From Actinomycetota bacterium (GTDB taxonomy: Bacteria > Actinomycetota > Humimicrobiia > Humimicrobiales > Humimicrobiaceae): a DNA stretch of 5,795 bases. Positions 1 through 5,795 of this stretch are shown piece after piece. The notes below the pieces were generated by a model. The model did no database searches, was not told the origin of the DNA, and worked only from the letters and a program-made list of their open reading frames with translations. Position numbers and translations under genes: made by a program. Each line of letters starts with the position of its first letter. The stretch's first letter is position 1. The stretch spans positions 1-5,795 of the forward strand of contig JAMCVO010000039.1 in NCBI GenBank assembly GCA_023475715.1, given 5' to 3'.

Positions 1-1481
1 CATTTACCGGTAAAACTCTCAAGGGCTTGCTTGAGAATATCTTTCGAGCGCATGTCAAGATGGTTGGTAGGTTCATCAAGAATAAGCAGGTTAAATGGTT
101 GCAGCAGCAGTTTTACAAGTGCAAGCCTTGATCTTTCTCCGCCTGATAAAACTTTCACTTTTTTATCAACATCATCATTTCCAAACAAGAAAGCCCCAAG
201 AAGTGCCCTTATTTTGGTCCCGGCTTCAGCAGTAGAAATTTTATAAATAGTATCTAAAACGGTTAATTCTCCATCCAGCAGCTCATCCTGATTCTGAGCG
301 AAATAACCAATTTCGACATTATGCCCTATTTTAAGGCTGCCAGTAAAATCCAAATCGCCTACAAGAATTCGGGATAATGTAGTTTTACCTTCTCCGTTTT
401 TACCGATAAATGCAATCTTTTCGCCTCGCCTTACAACTAAGTCTATATTTTCAAGTATAATTTTTTCTCCATATTTTTTTGACAGATTACCGGCATCAAT
501 AACCAAGGTGCCTGAACGGGGAGCAACCGGGAATCTGATACGGATAGCTGCCATATCTTCCTGATCCACTTCGATACGCTGAATTTTCTCAAGTTGCTTG
601 ATACGTGACTGCACTTGGACAGCTTTTGTGGCCTTATATCTGAAGCGTTTAATGAATTGACTGGTATCGGCAATTAATTTTTGCTGGTTTTTATAGGCAG
701 CCAATTGCTGAAGCCTGCGCTCTTTCCTTAACACAATATACTTTGAATAAGGAACTTTATAGTCGTAAATCCTGCCCAGCGAAATTTCAATGGTGCGATT
801 TGTGACATTATCCAGAAGAGCTCTATCGTGACTGATAATAACAACTGCTCCGTGATAAGCTGCCAGGAACTGCTCCATCCATTGGATTGATTCGATATCG
901 AGATGGTTTGTCGGCTCGTCAAGAAGCAATAAATCAGGGCTCTGAAGAAGAATCTTTGCCAATTCGATTCTCATTCTCCACCCACCACTGAACTCCTTTG
1001 TCTGTCTTATAAAATCTGCTGGAACAAACCCCAATCCCAGCAATGTTTTTTCGATTTGTTCGGTCATTCTTGATGCACCCAGGATTTCAATCCTTGAATT
1101 AGTATCAGATATCTTACTAATAAGCTTAAGGTAATCATCAGAATGATAATCAGTTCTTTCTTCTACTTCATGATTTAATTGAAGTATTTTGTTTTCAAGC
1201 TCAAGGATTTCCGAGAATGCAGTTTTTGCTTCATTAAAAAGCGTCTTGCTGTCGATATGTTTCATTTGCTGCGGAAGATATCCAATAGTCATGTTTGATG
1301 GTTTTTCAACAGAACCTTCATCAGGTATCTGCAAACCAAGGATGATTTTTAGCAGAGTTGTTTTGCCGGCACCATTGTTTCCGACAAGCCCGATCCTGTC
1401 TTTCGCATTTATTAGGAACGAAACATCTTTTAGCAGCATACGGCCGCCAAAGCTTAAGTTAATATGATTAATTGATACCAT
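1..1481 (-). CDS. ABC-F family ATPase, 3' end cut off by window edge
   Basis: The minus-strand frame from ATG at 1481 is open for 493 codons to the left edge. It encodes two ABC ATPase domains in one chain with no membrane segments, the hallmark of ABC-F proteins, which act on ribosomes rather than as transporters. Domain 1 has Walker A GNNGAGKTT (34-42), signature FSGGW (164-168), Walker B plus DEPTNHLD (184-195) and the switch His218 in ISHDR. A charged helical linker follows (about 228-320, with RYKATKAVQVQSRIKQLEK-like sequence), typical of the ABC_tran_Xtn/P-site tRNA interaction region. Domain 2 has Walker A GKNGEGKTT (360-368), signature LSGGER (445-450) and DEPTNHLD (469-476). The second H-loop and C-terminus lie outside. 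ABC-F proteins usually run 530-650 residues, so roughly 50-150 are missing. No clear Shine-Dalgarno sequence precedes the ATG, but the start falls just before the first strand of the domain. It could be a housekeeping translation factor (Uup/YdiF/EttA-like) or, less likely, an antibiotic-protection factor; the sequence does not decide. Confidence 0.95.
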   Translation of the reverse strand, partial: MVSINHINLSFGGRMLLKDVSFLINAKDRIGLVGNNGAGKTTLLKIILGLQIPDEGSVEKPSNMTIGYLPQQMKHIDSKTLFNEAKTAFSEILELENKILQLNHEVEERTDYHSDDYLKLISKISDTNSRIEILGASRMTEQIEKTLLGLGFVPADFIRQTKEFSGGWRMRIELAKILLQSPDLLLLDEPTNHLDIESIQWMEQFLAAYHGAVVIISHDRALLDNVTNRTIEISLGRIYDYKVPYSKYIVLRKERRLQQLAAYKNQQKLIADTSQFIKRFRYKATKAVQVQSRIKQLEKIQRIEVDQEDMAAIRIRFPVAPRSGTLVIDAGNLSKKYGEKIILENIDLVVRRGEKIAFIGKNGEGKTTLSRILVGDLDFTGSLKIGHNVEIGYFAQNQDELLDGELTVLDTIYKISTAEAGTKIRALLGAFLFGNDDVDKKVKVLSGGERSRLALVKLLLQPFNLLILDEPTNHLDMRSKDILKQALESFTGK

Positions 1482-1513
1482 GTTTATTTTTAATAAATAT
1501 AAAATTTCAGTTT

Positions 1514-1543
1514 ATTATAGATTCATTCCTGTAAAATTATCAG
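1514..1543 (-). promoter_or_regulatory. Candidate promoter of the ABC-F gene
   Basis: On the minus strand there is a perfect -10 hexamer TATAAT (1519-1514) preceded, after 18 nt, by CTGATA (1543-1538), which matches four of six positions of the -35 consensus. Transcription would begin near 1507 and leave a leader of about 25 nt before the ATG at 1481. The -10 is strong but the region is AT-rich, so chance matches are possible. Confidence 0.45.
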
Positions 1544-1607
1544 GCATAAAAATACATTAAATCATGAAGAATTACAATAATTCCAAATTAAATTCGCGCA
1601 CTAAGAT

Positions 1608-1690
1608 GTTGAGGAAGTGGTTAGATAGTGAGGACATATCTTCCTTCGGGGAACACATCGCCCTCGCTATGCCTAAACCGTAGTTCTTTT
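1608..1690. repeat. GC-richer imperfect inverted repeat / structured element
   Basis: A segment visibly richer in G+C than its surroundings folds into a long imperfect hairpin. ATAGTGAGG (1625-1633) pairs with CCTCGCTAT (1662-1670) over 9 bp with one G-U pair. GGTTAG (1619-1624) then pairs with CTAAACC (1673-1679) with one bulged A, and GAGGAA (1611-1616) can continue against TTCTTTT. The inside has a small hairpin, TTCC-TTCG-GGGA (1641-1652), with a stable UUCG-type loop. The 3' side ends in TTCTTTT. It could be a dispersed palindromic repeat or MITE-like remnant, a structured RNA, or a terminator acting on either strand. I do not recognise a known family. Short open frames on both strands across it (39 codons from ATG 1564 on plus) lack a ribosome binding site and are not called as genes. 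Confidence 0.4.
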
Positions 1691-1701
1691 AATTAAAAAA
1701 G

Positions 1702-1730
1702 TTGACAACACGTATAGATTATACTATATT
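1702..1730 (+). promoter_or_regulatory. Promoter of the toxin-antitoxin operon
   Basis: TTGACA (1702-1707), a perfect -35, is followed by exactly 17 nt and then TATATT (1725-1730), a five-of-six -10. This is the best sigma-70-type promoter in the window. Transcription would start near 1737, giving a leader of about 26 nt to the antitoxin ATG at 1763. Confidence 0.8.
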
Positions 1731-1739
1731 AATACGTGT
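1708..1739. promoter_or_regulatory. Inverted-repeat operator over the toxin-antitoxin promoter
   Basis: ACACGTAT (1708-1715) and ATACGTGT (1732-1739) are perfect 8-bp inverted arms 24 nt apart centre to centre. An inner pair TATAG (1713-1717)/CTATA (1724-1728) adds to the dyad. The repeat begins right after the -35 and ends just past the -10, so a bound protein would block RNA polymerase. Type II antitoxins commonly repress their own operon by binding such sites, alone or with the toxin; that the downstream antitoxin binds here is inference. Confidence 0.65.
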
Positions 1740-1762
1740 AATAAAATTTAATGGAGATTAAT

Positions 1763-2005
1763 ATGGTAAAAAAATTAACACTGACTTTGGATAGCAACGT
1801 AATTGAATCTGCAAAAAAATATGCTAAAAAAAATAATATGAGCCTGTCAGGGATAGTTGGTCTTTATTTTAAAACTTTGTCCTCTGAAATTAACAATAAT
1901 AAAATACCTCCTATTACCAAAGAATTATCAGGAATAGCTAGTTTTGCTACAGCAAAATCGGATAAGGAACTCCTGGAAGGAGCATTAAATAAAAGATTTT
2001 TATGA
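1763..2005 (+). CDS. Antitoxin, DUF6364-like, of a type II toxin-antitoxin pair
   Basis: An 80-residue protein starting MVKKLTLTLDSNVIESAKKY. The N-terminal KLTLTLD strand followed by a helix with AKKYAKKNNMSLSGIV is the pattern of ribbon-helix-helix type DNA-binding antitoxins of the DUF6364 group. The C-terminal part, with ITKELSGIASF and KELLEGALNKRFL, matches the LSG...K..Y/L tail of that group, which wraps the toxin in related pairs. I chose ATG 1763 over ATG 1751 because GGAG (1753-1756) lies 6 nt ahead of 1763, whereas the earlier ATG overlaps this site. Its stop overlaps the toxin start (ATGA), so the two are translationally coupled. It probably neutralises the toxin and represses the promoter upstream through the inverted repeat. 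The gene is more AT-rich than the flanking housekeeping genes, consistent with acquisition by transfer. Family assignment is from pattern memory. Confidence 0.85.
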   Translation: MVKKLTLTLDSNVIESAKKYAKKNNMSLSGIVGLYFKTLSSEINNNKIPPITKELSGIASFATAKSDKELLEGALNKRFL

Positions 2006-2445
2006 TAGAAAAATTATTTATTGACACTGATATTATCCTGGATATAGTTTTAAAAAGAGAACCTTTTTTCCCTGATTCCCAAAAGGTGCTATCTCTAATT
2101 GAAAGAAACTATTTCTCAGGCTTTACATCATCTCTGGTAATAGCGAATTGTTATTATATTATAAGCAGTAACAGAGATGAAAAAATTGCTTTAAAGACAA
2201 TTTCAAAATTAAGATCTATTTTAAATGTTCTGCCGTTTACGGATAAGGAGATAGGAGAATCCTTAAACTCAAATATAAAAGATTTCGAAGATGGTATTCA
2301 GTACTTTATTGCATTAAATAATAGTATAAATAACTTAATAACAAGAAATATTTCCGATTATAGGGATTTAGACATAAATGTCCTAACTCCAATAGATTTT
2401 TTAAATTTGGAAAAAATAAAGAAAATCATTGAGTCAAAATCATAA
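2002..2445 (+). CDS. PIN-domain toxin (VapC-like ribonuclease, PIN_3 type)
   Basis: A 147-residue single-domain protein. The start FIDTDIILDIVLKREPFF (6-23) gives the first acidic site Asp8 (with Asp10), as in PIN nucleases. DFEDGIQYFIAL (94-105) supplies Asp97 and nearby acids, and ITRNISDY (113-120) supplies Asp119, followed by the usual LTPIDFL ending. These blocks match the PIN_3 (PF13470) group that pairs with DUF6364 antitoxins; members are predicted Mg-dependent endoribonucleases that cut tRNA or rRNA and stop translation. At the place where classical VapC proteins often carry a Glu (SSLVIANCYYI, 43-53) this protein has Ala-Asn, which I recall as common in this subgroup. The start ATG 2002 overlaps the antitoxin stop. 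A GGAAGGAG at 1975-1982 is too far (19 nt) to be a good ribosome site, so expression probably depends on coupling. The substrate is unknown. Confidence 0.88.
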   Translation: MIEKLFIDTDIILDIVLKREPFFPDSQKVLSLIERNYFSGFTSSLVIANCYYIISSNRDEKIALKTISKLRSILNVLPFTDKEIGESLNSNIKDFEDGIQYFIALNNSINNLITRNISDYRDLDINVLTPIDFLNLEKIKKIIESKS

Positions 2446-2463
2446 CTTTTTTTAAAAATATTC

Positions 2464-4432
2464 ATGAATAAAAGTTTTAAAAGAAGGCGAGATTAATGCA
2501 TTAAAATCCAGAGCTGATATTCAAAGCATTGTTTCAGGTTATGTAAACTTAAAAAAATCAGGTAAGAATTATCTGGGTCTTTGTCCTTTCCATAAAGAAA
2601 AAACTCCATCTTTTTCAGTAGATACACGCAGACAGCTTTATCATTGCTTTGGTTGTGGTGAAGGCGGCGATGTAATCAGCTTTATAAAGAAAGTGGAGAA
2701 TATTGATTTTGTCGAAGCTGCAGAATTTTTAGCAAAAAAGGTAAATTATAATCTGCAATTTGTTTATGCAGGCTCACCTGAAGCGTCAGAAAAAAGAAGC
2801 AGGCTGGTAGAATTGAATGAGCTTGCAGGGAAATATTATAATTTTGTCTTTTTTAAGAGCAAAAAAGCAGCACCTGCCCGAAGTTATCTCATAAAAAGAG
2901 GTTTTAAAAAAGAAACGCTGCAGCTTTTTGAAGTTGGATTTAGCATAGACAGTTGGGAAAATTTTACTGATTTTGCAAAAAAAAGAGGATTTACTTCAAA
3001 GGAAATAGTCGATTGCGGACTTGCAATTGAAAGCACAGGCAAAGCTGCCGACGATATTTATGACAGGTTCAGGGGAAGAATCATGTTTCCAATCAAGGAC
3101 CTTGTCGGAAAAACTATAGGTTTTGGAGGAAGAATAATTCCCGGCAGTGCATTTTCACAGCAAACCGATAGACAAAGGACCAACAATTTATCAGTCAGGC
3201 AGGCAAAATATATAAATACACCCGAAACAAAGCTTTATTCAAAGAGCAAGAATATCTACGGATTATTTGAAGCTAAAAACAGCATTGTTGACAGTGACCA
3301 GGCTTTAATAGTTGAAGGTTATACGGATGTGATGGCTCTCCACCAGTCAGGGGTAAGAAATGCAGTTGCAAGCCTTGGTACAGCTCTAACGACCGAACAA
3401 ATTGAACTGCTGGGGAGGTTTACTAAAAATATTGTGCTTGTTTTTGATAGCGATACTGCCGGAGTCAATGCTTCACTTAAAGGCATTGAAAGGCTCCGGG
3501 AGTATAATGAAAAGCTCGATCTTTTCCACGACAGCAACATAAATATAAAAGTTGCGGTCCTTGAGCCAGGCTATGACCCTGCAGACTATGTCATTAAAAA
3601 TGGTAGAGATAAATTTCAGGAGAAACTTAAAAAAGCAGCCACTATTATAGATTTCACAATTGATATGATTTTAAAAAAATATAATATTTCCAATCTAAAT
3701 GAAAAACTTGCTGCAGCAGATGAACTGCTGAAATTTACTTCAACCCTTTCATCTAAAATAGTCCAGGAAGAATGCATAAAAAAAATAGCCTTAAAGCTTA
3801 ATCTTAAGGAAAATCTTCTGGTTGAGCAGATGCTTAAAAAATCCCATGTCAAAAAGGGCAAAGTTTATTCAGCAAGCAATGGAATAAACGATGACTACAA
3901 AGAAACTGAATCAATTTCACCATTTAAGAATATAGAGATTGAAGCATTAAAAATTATCATTAATGGAATCGGCAGTAAATTTGAAGATCTGCTTGATATA
4001 GGTCCCGAATATTTCAAATTTGATGATACCAGGAAGATTTATGAAGCTGTAAGAGCAGAAATTAAAATTAAAAATAAAAAAGATCAAAATTTAAACTTTC
4101 CTATAGAAATTTCGTCAGATAAACTTGAGAAAGAGGATGAGAAAAAACTTTATAATCTTATTTTATTCAGTTCAATAAATTATACGGATAATGATCTTGC
4201 CAGTCTTGAAGTCTTCAATAACTTGAAAAAGATTTATATTTCGGATCAGATAGAAGAAATCAAGAAACAGCTCTCAAAACTTGAAAATTACAGTAAAGAG
4301 TTTAATAAACAGGATTTAACAGGCCAGGAAATTAAAGACAAAGGGGTAAGACTGGAAAACAAGATAAGAGAATTAAGCTATAAGTTAAATGAGCTGGAGC
4401 AGGAAAAAAGAAATTATATCCTGAATAATTAG
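2464..4432 (+). CDS. dnaG: DNA primase DnaG, with apparent one-base frameshift at its 5' end
   Basis: Synthesises RNA primers for replication with the DnaB helicase. Counting a start one codon before 2468, the protein has about 655 residues. The zinc-binding domain has Cys40, His43 (CPFHKEKTPSFSV), Cys61 and Cys64 (CFGCGEGGDV). The RNA-polymerase core has RGRIMFPI and GFGGR (219-223). The Toprim fold has EGYTDV (Glu284) and DSDTAG (Asp328, Asp330), the metal-binding acids. The C-terminal helicase-interaction part (from about 493) ends in a long charged, likely coiled helix. About 20 extra residues (226-247, Gln/Arg/Asn-rich) sit between GGR and KYINTPET. The odd point is the start: the coding frame runs back only to a stop at 2465-2467, with no ATG, GTG or TTG before the zinc finger. 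ATG 2464 is one frame off; dropping one base gives M(I)KVLKEGEINALKSR-like sequence, a normal DnaG N-terminus. The only in-frame GTG (2693) would delete the zinc domain. No Shine-Dalgarno sequence is seen. Essentiality argues against a pseudogene. Confidence 0.93.
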
Positions 4433-4516
4433 AAAATAGCAAAATATAGCTGGATAAATTAGATTGATATTTTATCTAATTGATGTAAAATACTCTTTCC
4501 GATTATTTTGTTTTAA

Positions 4517-4541
4517 GCAGTTTTGTGCTGCAATTTTTTTT
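4517..4541 (+). terminator. Weak terminator-like hairpin after dnaG
   Basis: GCAG (4517-4520) pairs with CTGC (4528-4531) across a 7-nt loop and is followed closely by eight T (4534-4541). The tail is good but the stem is only 4 bp, so it would at best attenuate transcription coming from dnaG into rpoD. Confidence 0.3.
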
Positions 4542-4577
4542 ATGTTTTACTTTTATTTTATGTATTTTTATGAATTT

Positions 4578-4585
4578 GAGGTGAT
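4578..4585 (+). promoter_or_regulatory. Strong ribosome binding site of rpoD
   Basis: GAGGTGAT is an unbroken 8-base complement to the end of 16S rRNA (AUCACCUC) and lies 6 nt before ATG 4592. It fixes the start and implies high translation. It contrasts sharply with dnaG, which has no visible site. Confidence 0.85.
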
Positions 4586-4591
4586 TATAAT

Positions 4592-5692
4592 ATGAAAAGA
4601 ATGTCCGAATTTAGGCTTGAAGAGGTTAAAGATCTCATTAATAAGGGCAAAGAAGAAGGCATACTTACTACCGAAGAAATTACTGAAACATTATCGGACA
4701 TAGATTTGAGCAAAGAGCAGATTGAGAATATTTATGATGTTATACAGAATCTGGGTATCGAAATTGTCAGCGAAGAAGATGAAGATATTGACAATATAAT
4801 CCAGAGAAAAAAGGATGAAGAGATACTTAAGAACAAGAAGCTCGATTTTAGTGTAAAGTCTCCGACCAATGATCCTGTAAGGATGTATTTGAAAGAAATC
4901 GGCAAGGTAAGACTACTGACTGCCGCTGAAGAAGTTCAGCTGGCTAAAAGAATCGAAAAAGGTGATATGACTGCCAAAAGCCGTCTGGTTGAGGCAAACT
5001 TAAGGCTTGTAGTAAGCATAGCCAAGAAATATGTTGGCAGAGGAATGTTATTTCTGGACCTTATCCAGGAAGGCAATCTTGGTTTAATAAGGGCCGTTGA
5101 AAAGTTTGATTATAAAAAGGGATACAAATTTTCAACTTATGCAACATGGTGGATAAGGCAGGCAATTACTCGTGCTATTGCGGACCAGGCAAGAACAATC
5201 AGGATTCCGGTTCATATGGTCGAAACTATCAATAAGCTCATAAGAGTTCAGAGACAGCTCCTGCAGAAGCTCGGCAGGGAACCCACTCCGGATGAGATTG
5301 CAAAATATATGGAAATTACGTCTGAGAAAGTAAGAGAAATTATGAAGATTTCCCAGGAACCTGTTTCACTTGAAACTCCGATTGGCGAAGAAGAAGACAG
5401 CCATCTTGGCGATTTTATTGAAGATTCCGAGGTCGAAGCTCCTTCAGATGCAGCGTCGTTTACGATGCTTCAGGAGCAGTTGAGCGAAGTTCTTAATTCG
5501 CTTAACGAGCGTGAAAGAAAAGTTATCCAGCTTCGATTCGGTCTCCAGGATGGCCATCCAAGGACACTTGAAGAAGTTGGCAGGGAGTTTGGTGTAACCA
5601 GGGAAAGAATAAGGCAGATTGAATCAAAGACCCTGAGCAAGCTTCGACATCCCAATAGAAGCGGGGCATTAAAAGATTTTCTTGAAACATAA
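4592..5692 (+). CDS. rpoD: Primary (housekeeping) RNA polymerase sigma factor RpoD/SigA
   Basis: A 366-residue sigma-70 protein that directs RNA polymerase to most promoters. A compact region 1.1-like helical segment (about 5-60) is followed by an acidic linker (60-80). Region 1.2 is [16 protein letters not shown] (94-109). Regions 2.1-2.4 run from about 131 to 205 with [18 protein letters not shown], the invariant [20 protein letters not shown] and RTIRIPVHM. Region 3 includes [13 protein letters not shown], and the region 3.2 finger is [20 protein letters not shown] (256-275). Region 4 has the -35-recognising helix-turn-helix [20 protein letters not shown] (325-344) and ends [16 protein letters not shown]. 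All conserved regions are intact and the length is normal for Gram-positive-type SigA. The presence of region 1.1 and the full HTH mark it as the primary, not an alternative, sigma. It lies downstream of dnaG, the usual pairing, with its own ribosome site and probably its own promoter. Similarity is closest to actinobacterial HrdB/SigA-type sequences as I remember them. Confidence 0.97.
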   Translation: MKRMSEFRLEEVKDLINKGKEEGILTTEEITETLSDIDLSKEQIENIYDVIQNLGIEIVSEEDEDIDNIIQRKKDEEILKNKKLDFSVKSPTNDPVRMYLKEIGKVRLLTAAEEVQLAKRIEKGDMTAKSRLVEANLRLVVSIAKKYVGRGMLFLDLIQEGNLGLIRAVEKFDYKKGYKFSTYATWWIRQAITRAIADQARTIRIPVHMVETINKLIRVQRQLLQKLGREPTPDEIAKYMEITSEKVREIMKISQEPVSLETPIGEEEDSHLGDFIEDSEVEAPSDAASFTMLQEQLSEVLNSLNERERKVIQLRFGLQDGHPRTLEEVGREFGVTRERIRQIESKTLSKLRHPNRSGALKDFLET

Positions 5693-5729
5693 AATGTAAG
5701 TATTTGGTAAGCAGTTATAAATAAAGCAT

Positions 5730-5753
5730 AAGCTGCTATTATGAACAGCTTTT
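5730..5753 (+). terminator. Candidate terminator after rpoD
   Basis: AAGCTG (5730-5735) and CAGCTT (5746-5751) form a perfect 6-bp stem with a 10-nt loop, followed by a short T stretch. It lies 38 nt after the rpoD stop, where a terminator is expected. The stem is short and the T tail is weak (TTTT then AAG), so efficiency is doubtful. Nothing else gene-like is seen from 5693 to the right edge. Confidence 0.4.
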
Positions 5754-5795
5754 AAGTTTACATTATATTTTTTAGTATTTTTTGTTGAAATATAG

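Larger units (their letters stand above)
4433..4591 (+). other. AT-rich dnaG-rpoD intergenic gap, likely holding an rpoD promoter
   Basis: This 159-bp stretch has no credible gene. It holds a perfect 8-bp inverted repeat, AATTAGAT (4457-4464)/ATCTAATT (4474-4481), with a 9-nt loop, and a weak terminator-like hairpin described separately. The gap is long enough for a separate rpoD promoter. TTGTGC (4523-4528), 17 nt, TTTACT (4546-4551) is the best I find, but it is a poor match in very T-rich DNA, so I do not call it on its own. Confidence 0.4.

Noticed and set aside
31..1467. Short frames on either strand within the ABC-F gene (31-246, 443-673, 728-922, 1189-1467)
   Set aside because: All lie in other frames of the continuous 493-codon minus-strand ABC-F gene, which carries both sets of ATPase motifs.
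1564..1683. Open frame of 39 codons from ATG 1564 (ends ...ALAMPKP)
   Set aside because: No ribosome binding site, not recognised, and it coincides with the hairpin segment, whose other strand is also open; better explained by that element.
1751..1762. Earlier ATG adding MEIN to the antitoxin
   Set aside because: This ATG overlaps the GGAG that serves the ATG at 1763 and has no site of its own.
2464..2496. Ten-codon frame ATG 2464 to TAA as a leader peptide
   Set aside because: No ribosome site; the offset of exactly one base from a normal DnaG N-terminus is a simpler explanation.
2693..2695. GTG as the dnaG start
   Set aside because: It would remove the whole zinc-binding domain, whose four ligands are intact in frame upstream.
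3319..3861. Minus-strand open frames inside dnaG (3319-3540, 3616-3861)
   Set aside because: Antisense shadows of a strongly conserved coding sequence, low-complexity Ser/Phe/Leu products, no ribosome sites.
4457..4481. Perfect 8-bp inverted repeat as a terminator of dnaG
   Set aside because: Stem is almost all A-T and is followed by GATGTAAAA, not a T run; noted only as part of the intergenic gap.
5470..5655. Minus-strand open frame inside rpoD
   Set aside because: Antisense to conserved sigma region 4 with no recognisable product.

Overview
The window comes from an AT-rich bacterium and holds five protein-coding genes plus regulatory sequence. The sigma factor closely resembles the primary sigma factors of Actinobacteria and Firmicutes (for example [27 protein letters not shown] region 2, [19 protein letters not shown]). 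Together with the low G+C this suggests a low-GC Gram-positive-type lineage. A deep-branching AT-rich actinobacterial group is my best guess, but it rests on remembered sequence similarity only.

Layout. Positions 1-1481 (minus strand) hold an ABC-F type twin-ATPase gene whose 3' end lies beyond the left edge. Positions 1482-1762 are intergenic. They carry a minus-strand promoter candidate for the ABC-F gene, a compact GC-richer segment that folds into a long imperfect hairpin (about 1608-1690), and a very good plus-strand promoter (TTGACA, 17 nt, TATATT) inside a perfect 8-bp inverted repeat. That promoter drives a two-gene type II toxin-antitoxin module: a small DUF6364-like antitoxin (1763-2005) overlapping by 4 nt a PIN-domain VapC-like toxin (2002-2445). 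Eighteen bases later comes dnaG (DNA primase, about 2464-4432), then, after a 159-bp AT-rich gap, rpoD (primary sigma factor, 4592-5692). The last 100 bases hold a weak terminator-like hairpin.

How the genes relate. dnaG-rpoD is the conserved core of the 'macromolecular synthesis' cluster, joining replication priming to housekeeping transcription. The toxin-antitoxin pair sits directly upstream with almost no room for a separate dnaG promoter, so transcription from its autoregulated promoter may read into dnaG.

The most notable oddity is that dnaG has no in-frame ATG, GTG or TTG ahead of its zinc finger. The reading frame is open back to 2468 and would join an ATG at 2464 if one base were removed, and that start would place the zinc ligands at residues 40, 43, 61 and 64, the numbering known for E. 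coli primase. This is either a one-base sequence or assembly error, a real frameshift, or an unconventional start. I do not see a clearly novel multi-gene system. The points worth following are the dnaG start, the toxin-antitoxin operator and its coupling to dnaG, and the structured intergenic segment.
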